Origin: Anaerolineaceae bacterium
Lineage (GTDB): Bacteria; Chloroflexota; Anaerolineae; Anaerolineales; Anaerolineaceae
Assembly (NCBI GenBank): GCA_029975475.1
Contig: JARKPB010000019.1
Coordinates: 62,001-126,000, forward strand
Direction of reading: 5' to 3'
Length of the DNA stretch: 64,000 nucleotides
A program made the translations under genes and the position numbers. Numbering within the stretch: the first letter of the stretch is position 1; each line of letters starts with the position of its first letter. The notes under the pieces were generated by a model that did no database searches, had not been told where the DNA came from, and was given only the letters and a program-made list of their open reading frames with translations. Positions 7,798 through 14,760 of this stretch are shown in pieces.

Positions 7798-8853
7798 ATG
7801 AAATATTACTTTTTAGATAAAGTCTCCTGGGCGCACAGCCAGGCGCTGTACCACGCAGCGGCTTATTTGCAGCATGAAGCCCTGTTCATTCTGCGGCCGT
7901 CCTCGCCGTATGTGTGCATCGGCTTCCACCAGGACGCGGAGCAGGAGATTGACCTGGCTTTCGCCGCCGAGCATCAAATCCCGGTCTTTCGGCGCGAGGT
8001 GGGCGGCGGAGCGGTCTATCTGGACGGCAACCAGCTGTTCTATCAGCTCATTCTGCGCTCCGACCGTCCGGAAGTGCCAAAAAATAAAGAAGCGGTCTAC
8101 CGCAAGTTCCTCGCGCCGGTGATCGAAACCTACCGCGAGTTCGGGGTGGCGGCCGAGTACAAACCGGTCAACGATATCATCGCCAACGGGCGCAAAGTAT
8201 CCGGCAACGGCGCGGCAGAGATCAATGATATGACCATCCTGGTGGGCAATTTCATCCTGGATTTTGATTATGAAATGATGAGCAAATGCCTGCGCGTGCC
8301 GGATGAAAAATTCCGCGACAAGGTCTTCAAGACTCTTCAGGAGAATTTAAGCACCTTCCTGCGCGAGACGGGCAGCATGCCAACCACCCGCGCCCTCGGA
8401 GACGCGCTCGCCAAACGTTACGAAGCCATGCTGGGCCCGATGGAATGGACGACCGAGGTCGGGGCGGAACTGCTGGCGAAAGCGGATCAGCTGCAGGATG
8501 AACGCCACACCCCGGAATGGCTGCTCGCCAACGACCGCCGCCGCCCGGACGCGCGCAGCGTCAAAATCCGCGAAGGCGTCCACGTGGTCCAGAATATGCT
8601 CAAAACCCCCGGCGGTCTGGTGCGGGTCACGGCCGTAAATGAAGATGGTCTGCTGCGCGACGTGCATATCTCCGGGGATTTCTTTATCTACCCGGCTGAA
8701 GCGCTGAACCGGCTGGAGCAGGCGCTGGAAGGCAGCCCGGCGGAGATCGAAGCGCTCACCCGCCGCATCGAAGCGTTTTACAGCGGCGGTCTGGTGGAAT
8801 CCCCGGGAGTGGCGCCGGCCGATCTGGCGCGGGTCCTCGTCCCAACCGCATAA
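7798..8853 (+). CDS. lplA: Lipoate-protein ligase with C-terminal accessory domain
   Basis: A 351-residue lipoate-protein ligase. The catalytic domain shows the lipoate-binding FRREVGGGAVYLD motif (Arg65-Arg66, Gly69-71) and NDIIANGRKVSGNGAAE with the conserved Lys133. Residues from about 250 on form the accessory (LplB-like) domain needed for lipoate activation, so the enzyme looks complete as a fused A-B ligase. It lies 20 bp after the protease gene with a GAGG ribosome site, last in the operon. Its position strongly suggests it lipoylates the LbpA-like carrier encoded upstream, as dedicated sLpl ligases do in sHdr clusters. A general lipoate salvage role cannot be excluded. Confidence 0.9.
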   Translation: MKYYFLDKVSWAHSQALYHAAAYLQHEALFILRPSSPYVCIGFHQDAEQEIDLAFAAEHQIPVFRREVGGGAVYLDGNQLFYQLILRSDRPEVPKNKEAVYRKFLAPVIETYREFGVAAEYKPVNDIIANGRKVSGNGAAEINDMTILVGNFILDFDYEMMSKCLRVPDEKFRDKVFKTLQENLSTFLRETGSMPTTRALGDALAKRYEAMLGPMEWTTEVGAELLAKADQLQDERHTPEWLLANDRRRPDARSVKIREGVHVVQNMLKTPGGLVRVTAVNEDGLLRDVHISGDFFIYPAEALNRLEQALEGSPAEIEALTRRIEAFYSGGLVESPGVAPADLARVLVPTA

Positions 8854-8890
8854 CCGCCGCGGCGGTGGACCGCAAGGCGGCTTAACGCAT

Positions 8891-8923
8891 ACCGCGGCTG
8901 ACCCGATCCGGGTCAGCCGCGGT
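8891..8923. terminator. Bidirectional terminator hairpin
   Basis: A perfect 14-bp stem (8891-8904 with 8910-8923) and five-base loop, followed by TTT. It lies between two converging genes, the ligase and the AIM24-like gene, and would end the sulfur/hydrogenase operon. Confidence 0.8.
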
Positions 8924-8942
8924 TTACTCTCCGGGAAAACGC

Positions 8943-9629
8943 TCAGCTTCCGCTGGACTGCTTGGGGATCTTGGGCAGCAGCCACTCCAGGAAGGCGCCT
9001 TCGCTGCGAGTCTGCAGCAGCACCTTGCCGGGTCCCTGCAGGTCGACCACCAGGCCCTCGCCGCCCAGCAGGGTGGATTTCAGCCCGCCGATGGCGCGCA
9101 CCTTGAAGGGCATGTTCTCGCTGAAAGCCACCAGGTGGCCGGTATCCACGGTGTAGGTTTCGCCGGGGCTGAGGGTCATCTCGTGGATCGCCCCGTAAGA
9201 AGACAGCACCAGTTCGCCCGTCCCCGAGCAGCGCAGCATGATCAGCCCTTCGCCGCCGAAGAAAGTCTTGGCGCCTGACCACTTGGTGTCGACGCTGATT
9301 GTTTCGGATGAAGCCAGGTAAGAGCCGGACTGCACCAGGTAGGTCTCGCCGCCTGAAAGGGTCAGGTTGAAGACATCCCCGACCAGGGTGGGGGCGAGCA
9401 GCAGCTCGCCGCCGCCCGCCGGGGCGCGGAAGGTGTTGATGAAGAGCGATTCGCCGCCCAGCACCGAGCGCGCCAGCGACTTGAGGAAGCCGCCCTGCAT
9501 TTTGGTCTCGACCTGCATCCCGGCGGACATGCCGACCATCGCGCCCGCCTCAGCCTGCACGCCTTCGCCCGCGCTCAAAGCGATTTTGGCGATCGAATAA
9601 GAAGGGCGGTAAAGAATTTCAATTTTCAT
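8943..9629 (-). CDS. AIM24/TIGR00266 family protein
   Basis: A 228-residue protein of the AIM24 superfamily (TIGR00266 type): a double beta-helix-like fold with the repeated glycine turns seen here (LGGESLF, GGGELLLAP, FGGEGLIML, LGGEGLVVDLQGPG). The N-terminal region (AEAGAMVGMS) is typical. Bacterial members are soluble, often linked to stress, but have no established reaction. It is monocistronic in appearance, with AAAGGAGAG before the ATG and a shared terminator downstream. Confidence 0.85.
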   Translation of the reverse strand: MKIEILYRPSYSIAKIALSAGEGVQAEAGAMVGMSAGMQVETKMQGGFLKSLARSVLGGESLFINTFRAPAGGGELLLAPTLVGDVFNLTLSGGETYLVQSGSYLASSETISVDTKWSGAKTFFGGEGLIMLRCSGTGELVLSSYGAIHEMTLSPGETYTVDTGHLVAFSENMPFKVRAIGGLKSTLLGGEGLVVDLQGPGKVLLQTRSEGAFLEWLLPKIPKQSSGS

Positions 9630-9734
9630 CGAGTCTCTCCTTTGGTTGCCTGAATGGATGAATTATCCCACAAATCCTGGGCCGCTCCCGCCGTCCGCCG
9701 CGGCGGCGGAGGCAATTCCCCGCGAGCCGGCGGG

Positions 9735-12089
9735 TCACGACGGGCGTTCCGTTCCTAAGATGCCCGTCGCGCGGTAATATCCTACCTTCAGGCGGTCAAT
9801 CACCAGCATGGCCGCCAGGGTGACCGCCAGCAGGATCAAGATGGACCGGAGCGAAACCGCGGCCATCAGCCAGCCAAAGCCAGCCATCAGACTCGCCGCC
9901 AGAATGTTGACGGCGATCATGGCGGCGACCCATTTGGAAGGCGCGAATGACCAGAATTGATCCCGGGTGCGCGTCATCAGGATGGTCGCCATGGCTGAAT
10001 AGATCAGATACAGGAACATCAGGGAACTGATCTGCTCAGGGCTGATCTGTTCAACCTGCAGATAAAACCAGAGCAGCCCGAGGCCGAGTGCCAGCCAGCT
10101 AGCGGTAAAGATGGCGGATATTTTCGCCAGCAGGGGCATGTTCCAGTTTTCCGGCACGCGGGTTGGCCAGGCTTTATCCGTTCCCAGGGTCAGGGTAACC
10201 ATATCATTCATGACCACGATAAACACGATCAGGCTGAGCGAGACCGGGAAGAATCCGCTGAAGATAAAGCCAAAGGTCAACAGCGCGGCCAGCTCGGCCG
10301 TGCGCGCCAGCTTGGTAATGGTCCAGGTCATCATGCGCCGATAAACGCGGTGACCGCTGGCGATGACTTTGGTAATGTCCGATAATCTGGGCTCGGTTAG
10401 AACCACTCTGGCGGCGGATTTGGCGACGTCTGTCGCCGTGCTGACCGCGATGCCCACATCCGCCTGTTTCAGCGCCGGGGCGTCGTTGATGCCGTCCCCG
10501 GTCATGCCCACCACCATGCCAAGTTTTTGCACCGTCTGGACAATCCTGTATTTATCCTCTGGGTACACATTGGCGAATCCATCGAAATCAAGCGGGCGCG
10601 ACAGCGCGTCCTCCAGCGTGCCAATGCGGCTGCCAATGCCCACCTGCGCGGCGATCGCTCTGGCGGTCCCCGGTGTGTCCCCGGTCAGCATGAACACGCG
10701 GATCCCCAGCTCTTTGATCTTTTCAATCGATTCTCTCGCGTCTTCGCGGGGTGAGTCCGCCAGGGCGATCAAGCCCTGGCAAACCAGGGTTTCGTTTTCT
10801 CCGCTGGCGACCGCCAGAACCCTGGAGCCTTTTGAACTCAGCCATTCCACCCGCTCGAGAAAATCCTCCGGGACGGCGGCCATCTTGCCGATCACGGCCG
10901 GTGAACCGAGGACGATGTTTAACAGCCGGTCGTTTTCTCTGATCCGGGCTGTGGAGACTTTGCGGACGGGGTCAAAGGCGGTAAAAGCCGTGCGCTGCGG
11001 CGCGGTCAACTTTCGGGCGGCGAACGCCGCCAGGATCGCCCTGCTGATCGTGTCGTTCGAGGTGTCGTCGCTGGCGGCCGCGGCCAGCCTCAGAAGGTCA
11101 TCCGCGCTCAGACGGGCAAACGGGACCAGTTCGGCGATCTCAGGGCGGTTATTGGTCAGCGTCCCGGTTTTATCAACCAGTAAAACATTCATGCTGGCGG
11201 CCTCCTGAATACCGGTCAATCCGGTGACCAGGACGTGCTCTCCGGCTAAATGTTTCGCTTCCAGCGAATTCGCCACGACAAAGGAGGAAGGCATGGAAAT
11301 GGGGATGGTCGCGATGAAAAGAATCACCAGGAAAGGCAGCAGCTCCTGCCAGGGCGCAGACCGCAGTACCGCCGTGACCGCCAGGATCCCGGCCAGAACC
11401 AGGTCAACATAGGCGAGGTAGCGGACGATGGTGAACAGCAGGGTTTGCAGCCGCCCCGGCGCTTCCGCGCTGCGGACCAGCGCCGCGGTCTTGCCGTATG
11501 AGCTTTGAGCGCCGATCGCGGATACGCGCGCGATCACTTCGCCGTGTCGAACCGTAGATGCCGAAAACACGCTTTCGCCGGCCTCTCGGGTCACTTCGAC
11601 GGATTCACCCGTCAGCGCGGATTCGTCCACGCTGACCGTCCCGCTGAGGATTTCCAGATCAGCCGGCACAATATCCCCGACATTGATGTGGACAATGTCT
11701 CCGGGGACCAGTTCGCGGGCCGGCAGGGTCAACCACTGCCCGTTTCGCAGGGTGCGCGTACTGATCTGGAGCTGCTGATGCAGATAGCCGATGGCTTTCT
11801 TCGCCCGGCTCTCTTGAATTTGCCCCACGACCGCGGAGAACACCAGCAGCAGGAACACAACCGCGGCCTGAACCGCTTTGCCGAGGATAAGCTCAAAGAT
11901 CATGGCTGCTTCGAGCAGCCAGGGGATTGGACCCCACATGCGTTTGAATATACCCTCCAGCGGGCCAACCTGTTTTTCAGGAATTTCGTTGTAGCCGAAC
12001 TGCGCTTGTTTTTCCCGGACTTCGGCCGCCGATAAACCAGCCCCTTGATAGCTGTTCTCAATACCCGCGGTATCGTTTGTGTGCGGCAT
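9735..12089 (-). CDS. Plasma-membrane proton-type P-type ATPase (P3A)
   Basis: A 784-residue P-type ATPase. The order is a short N-terminal cation-ATPase domain (LSAAEVREKQAQFGYNEIPEK), two membrane spans, the actuator with LTGES, two spans, the phosphorylation motif DKTGTLT (Asp about residue 305), the hinge GDGINDAPALKQ and six C-terminal spans. The length and layout match P3A proton pumps of archaea and bacteria, which expel protons using ATP. The fourth-span motif is PISMP where PVAMP is common in P3A pumps, so ion choice should be treated with care. It is divergent from the methyltransferase gene, sharing a ~180-bp upstream region. Confidence 0.88.
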   Translation of the reverse strand: MPHTNDTAGIENSYQGAGLSAAEVREKQAQFGYNEIPEKQVGPLEGIFKRMWGPIPWLLEAAMIFELILGKAVQAAVVFLLLVFSAVVGQIQESRAKKAIGYLHQQLQISTRTLRNGQWLTLPARELVPGDIVHINVGDIVPADLEILSGTVSVDESALTGESVEVTREAGESVFSASTVRHGEVIARVSAIGAQSSYGKTAALVRSAEAPGRLQTLLFTIVRYLAYVDLVLAGILAVTAVLRSAPWQELLPFLVILFIATIPISMPSSFVVANSLEAKHLAGEHVLVTGLTGIQEAASMNVLLVDKTGTLTNNRPEIAELVPFARLSADDLLRLAAAASDDTSNDTISRAILAAFAARKLTAPQRTAFTAFDPVRKVSTARIRENDRLLNIVLGSPAVIGKMAAVPEDFLERVEWLSSKGSRVLAVASGENETLVCQGLIALADSPREDARESIEKIKELGIRVFMLTGDTPGTARAIAAQVGIGSRIGTLEDALSRPLDFDGFANVYPEDKYRIVQTVQKLGMVVGMTGDGINDAPALKQADVGIAVSTATDVAKSAARVVLTEPRLSDITKVIASGHRVYRRMMTWTITKLARTAELAALLTFGFIFSGFFPVSLSLIVFIVVMNDMVTLTLGTDKAWPTRVPENWNMPLLAKISAIFTASWLALGLGLLWFYLQVEQISPEQISSLMFLYLIYSAMATILMTRTRDQFWSFAPSKWVAAMIAVNILAASLMAGFGWLMAAVSLRSILILLAVTLAAMLVIDRLKVGYYRATGILGTERPS

Positions 12090-12203
12090 GTTTCTTCCTT
12101 TTCGCGTTGATTTTACAGATCTTAAGTATATGCCCGCCGCGGTTTTTCGGCGCGGCCAACTTTTCCCGCGCTCTCCAGGCGCGCCCCGACCTTTCCCGGC
12201 CGC

Positions 12204-12232
12204 TTGACGGCGGATTTTGCGCAGAAAATGAT
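12204..12232 (+). promoter_or_regulatory. Sigma70-type promoter for the methyltransferase gene
   Basis: TTGACG at 12204-12209 and AATGAT at 12227-12232 are 17 bp apart. Transcription would begin near 12239, which favours the internal ATG 12269 as the real start of the gene. Confidence 0.5.
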
Positions 12233-12268
12233 AGAATCATGAAAAATCAACGAGGAAGGCAGGCAGGT

Positions 12269-13087
12269 ATGGAGGAACGAAGCCGGGCGAACCGGGCGCT
12301 GTGGAATGAGTTGACGGCGGTGAACGCGCGTTCGCCGCTCTACCGGCTGGAGCAGTTCAAGGCAGGCGAGATTAAACTCAACCCGCTGGAACGCGGCGAG
12401 GTGGGGGACGTGCGCGGCAAGAAGCTGCTGCACCTGCAGTGCCATTTCGGCATGGATACCCTCTCCTGGGCGCGCCTTGGGGCTGATGTCACCGGGGTTG
12501 ATTTTTCCGAAGAAGCGATCGAGCTGGCGCGCAGCCTGAGCGAAGAGCTGCAAATCCCGGCGCGGTTCATCTGTTCGGATATCTACGAACTGGAACAAAT
12601 TCTGGATGAAGAATTTGACCTGGTCTTTACCTCCTACGGCGTTCTTGCCTGGCTCCCGGATCTGCCGCGCTGGGCTGCGCTGGCGGCCCGCTACGTCCGC
12701 CCGGGTGGTTTCTTCTATATGGTCGAGTTCCACCCCTTCGCGATGGTCTTTGATGATGAGTCAGCCGACCTGCGCGTGCGCTATCCGTATTTTCTGGAAG
12801 ACGCGCTCGAACTGCCGGTCAAAGGATCGTACGCGGACCCCGAAGCCCGGCTGGAAACGCGCGTGGCTTATGAGTGGCAGCACACCCTGGGCGACATCGT
12901 GACCTGCCTGGTCAACAGCGGGCTGCGGCTCGAGTTTTTGCATGAGTTCCCTTACACGGTGTACCAGCAATTGCCCATGCTGGAACCGCTGGATGAACAT
13001 TACTGGGGCCAGCCGGACGGGCGCACGGACCTCCCGCTGATCTTTTCACTGAAAGCCAGCCGGCCGGAAATTTGCCCGGAGGCGTAA
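12269..13087 (+). CDS. Class I SAM-dependent methyltransferase
   Basis: A 272-residue Rossmann-fold methyltransferase. Motif I is a variant (LLHLQCHFGMDTLSWA) followed by the acidic GADVTGVDFS strand end; FICSDIYEL and DLVFTSYGVLAWLPDL are motifs II and III. The substrate is unknown. The reading frame is open far upstream, to 12077, but GAGGAAGG before ATG 12269 and the predicted promoter support the short form; ATG 12239 is the alternative. It is divergent from the proton ATPase and ends at a strong hairpin shared with the YceI gene. Confidence 0.82.
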   Translation: MEERSRANRALWNELTAVNARSPLYRLEQFKAGEIKLNPLERGEVGDVRGKKLLHLQCHFGMDTLSWARLGADVTGVDFSEEAIELARSLSEELQIPARFICSDIYELEQILDEEFDLVFTSYGVLAWLPDLPRWAALAARYVRPGGFFYMVEFHPFAMVFDDESADLRVRYPYFLEDALELPVKGSYADPEARLETRVAYEWQHTLGDIVTCLVNSGLRLEFLHEFPYTVYQQLPMLEPLDEHYWGQPDGRTDLPLIFSLKASRPEICPEA

Positions 13088-13096
13088 AAAAACAAA

Positions 13097-13122
13097 CCGC
13101 CGGAGGGCTTTCCCTCCGGCGG
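13097..13122. terminator. Bidirectional terminator
   Basis: Perfect 11-bp stem (13097-13107 with 13112-13122) and CTTT loop between converging genes. An A-rich tract at 13086-13096 gives a T-run on the minus strand, so it is best suited to end the YceI gene. Confidence 0.8.
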
Positions 13123-13143
13123 ATGCTTTACCGTCCGCGGGGG

Positions 13144-13863
13144 TTAAGGCTGCGCCAGGGCGGTGAACTCAATCTCCAGGAGCACATCGTCATCCACGCT
13201 GGTGACCGAAGCCACTTCGGGGATGAAAATGCCAAAGTCTTTGTACAGCACCGTGGCGCTGGCGTACGCGCTGATCTCGGATTGCGAGAGGGCGGTGACC
13301 CGGGCTTTGAAAGTGACCGGGCGGGTCTGACCGATGATGGTCAGGTCGCCGCTGATTTCAAACTCGAACGGCTGGCCAATTTCCACGCGCTCGGGCAGCC
13401 CCTGAACGCCGGTCGGCTGGAAGGTGATGAATTCGTGCTGGTCGGTGAGCAGGATGCGGTTCTTGATCGCGCGGTTGCGGAATTCGTTATCGGTGGCGAA
13501 GGCGCGCGCGTTGACGCGGAACTCGCCGATCTGAACGCGGCGGTAGTCGGACAGGTCAATACTGATCTGGCCGCCCACCTGATTGGAGATGCCAACCACC
13601 GTCTTCGGGGCGCCGTTCAGCACTTCGTCAATCGTGAAGCGCGCCTGCGAACGGGCGGGGTCAATCTGAAAGACTCGCGTCCCGCCGGATTCCGGGGCGG
13701 CGGGAGGCGCGGCCTGATCCGCGCCGGCCGGGGAGGGGCTGGCCAGCGGGGCGGGCGGGTTCGCCGGCTGGCTGGGCGCGGCGGGGGGTTTGAGGTAGAG
13801 GTAAGCCACCAGCGCGGCAGCGGCAGCGGCCAGAAGGGCCAGGGTCAGGGCGATTTTTTTCAT
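13144..13863 (-). CDS. Membrane-anchored YceI-family protein
   Basis: A 239-residue protein. Residues 4-24 form a single N-terminal membrane segment, followed by a Pro/Ala/Ser linker to about residue 60, then a YceI lipocalin-like beta-barrel (FQIDPARSQARFTIDE, later FEISGDLTIIGQTRPVTF). YceI proteins bind isoprenoid-type lipids, for example polyprenoid quinones, on the outer face. The C-terminal part (DFGIFIPEVASVTSVDDDVLLEIEF) is typical. It appears monocistronic with its own terminator. Confidence 0.87.
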   Translation of the reverse strand: MKKIALTLALLAAAAAALVAYLYLKPPAAPSQPANPPAPLASPSPAGADQAAPPAAPESGGTRVFQIDPARSQARFTIDEVLNGAPKTVVGISNQVGGQISIDLSDYRRVQIGEFRVNARAFATDNEFRNRAIKNRILLTDQHEFITFQPTGVQGLPERVEIGQPFEFEISGDLTIIGQTRPVTFKARVTALSQSEISAYASATVLYKDFGIFIPEVASVTSVDDDVLLEIEFTALAQP

Positions 13864-13985
13864 GGGAAATGCTCCTCAGCGGTCATCGTGATTAAGAATG
13901 ATTATAACAATTAAGATAAATAATATATGAATTTTTGTCTAACCTGAAAGGGGCGGGGAAAACAGGAAGAATGGCAGCCGAAAAC

Positions 13986-14015
13986 TTGAATAACATACCT
14001 ATCGTTAGGTATAAT
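13986..14015 (+). promoter_or_regulatory. hypB promoter with embedded palindromic operator
   Basis: TTGAAT (13986-13991) and a consensus TATAAT (14010-14015) are 18 bp apart. An 18-base near-perfect palindrome, ATACCTATCGTTAGGTAT (13995-14012; seven-base arms around TCGT), fills the spacer and overlaps the -10 box. That placement is typical of a repressor operator. The regulator is not identifiable here. Confidence 0.72.
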
Positions 14016-14067
14016 ATGAGGGTATCATCAAAAGCGCGGCCGCGAAACGGCGGCGGGATGGTTTCAG

Positions 14068-14730
14068 ATGAAAGTGATCGAGATCAAACAACAGGTCTAC
14101 CAGCAAAACGACCGCATTGCGAGCGAGCTGCGGGCGGAAATGAAACAGCGCGGGACGCTGCTGATCAACCTGATGTCCTCGCCGGGGGCGGGCAAGACCA
14201 CCACGCTGGTGCGCACGCTGGAAGCCCTGCGCGGGGAGATGCGTATAGGCATAATCGAGGCGGACATCGATTCGGATGTGGACGCGCTCACGGTCGCCCG
14301 CGCCGGCGCGCAGGCCGTTCAGCTGCATACCGGCGGGATGTGCCACCTGGACGCCTTCATGACCCGCGAAGGTCTGAAAGCCCTTAACCCCGCCGGGCTT
14401 GACCTGATTTTCCTCGAAAATATCGGCAATCTGCTCTGCCCGGCCGAAGTGGACACCGGCGCGGCAAGAAACGTGATGATCCTCAGCGTGCCGGAAGGCG
14501 ACGACAAGCCGCTGAAATATCCCCAGATTTTCAGGGTCGTTGATCTGGTCCTGGTCAATAAAATCGACGCCCTGCCGTTCTTTGATTTTGACCTGACCGT
14601 CTTCCGCCAGCGGGTCAGCGCGCTGAACCCGTCGGCGCAGATTCTGCCGTATTCAGCCCGCACCGGCGAAGGCCTGGGCGCCTGGACCGACTGGATCCGC
14701 GCCGCCGCGGCGCAGTGGAAACGGGCTTAA
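14068..14730 (+). CDS. hypB: Hydrogenase nickel-insertion GTPase HypB
   Basis: A 220-residue HypB, the GTPase that with HypA delivers nickel to hydrogenase large subunits. The P-loop is SSPGAGKTTT (near residue 37), followed by IEADIDSDVDA, the metal-binding GGMCHLDA (Cys-His), ENIGNLLCPAEVD and NKID. The histidine-rich nickel-storage N-terminus of some HypB proteins is absent. A consensus promoter with a palindrome lies upstream. It is followed 30 bp on by the flavin/Fe-S oxidoreductase and then hypA, forming one operon. hypC, D, E and F are not in the window. Confidence 0.95.
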   Translation: MKVIEIKQQVYQQNDRIASELRAEMKQRGTLLINLMSSPGAGKTTTLVRTLEALRGEMRIGIIEADIDSDVDALTVARAGAQAVQLHTGGMCHLDAFMTREGLKALNPAGLDLIFLENIGNLLCPAEVDTGAARNVMILSVPEGDDKPLKYPQIFRVVDLVLVNKIDALPFFDFDLTVFRQRVSALNPSAQILPYSARTGEGLGAWTDWIRAAAAQWKRA

Positions 14731-14760
14731 TTTTTATTTTCCCCTGAAGAGGTGCTCAAC

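Noticed and set aside
12077-12268. Longer methyltransferase starting at 12077 or 12239
   Set aside because: The extension crosses the divergent promoter region; the ribosome site and promoter favour ATG 12269.
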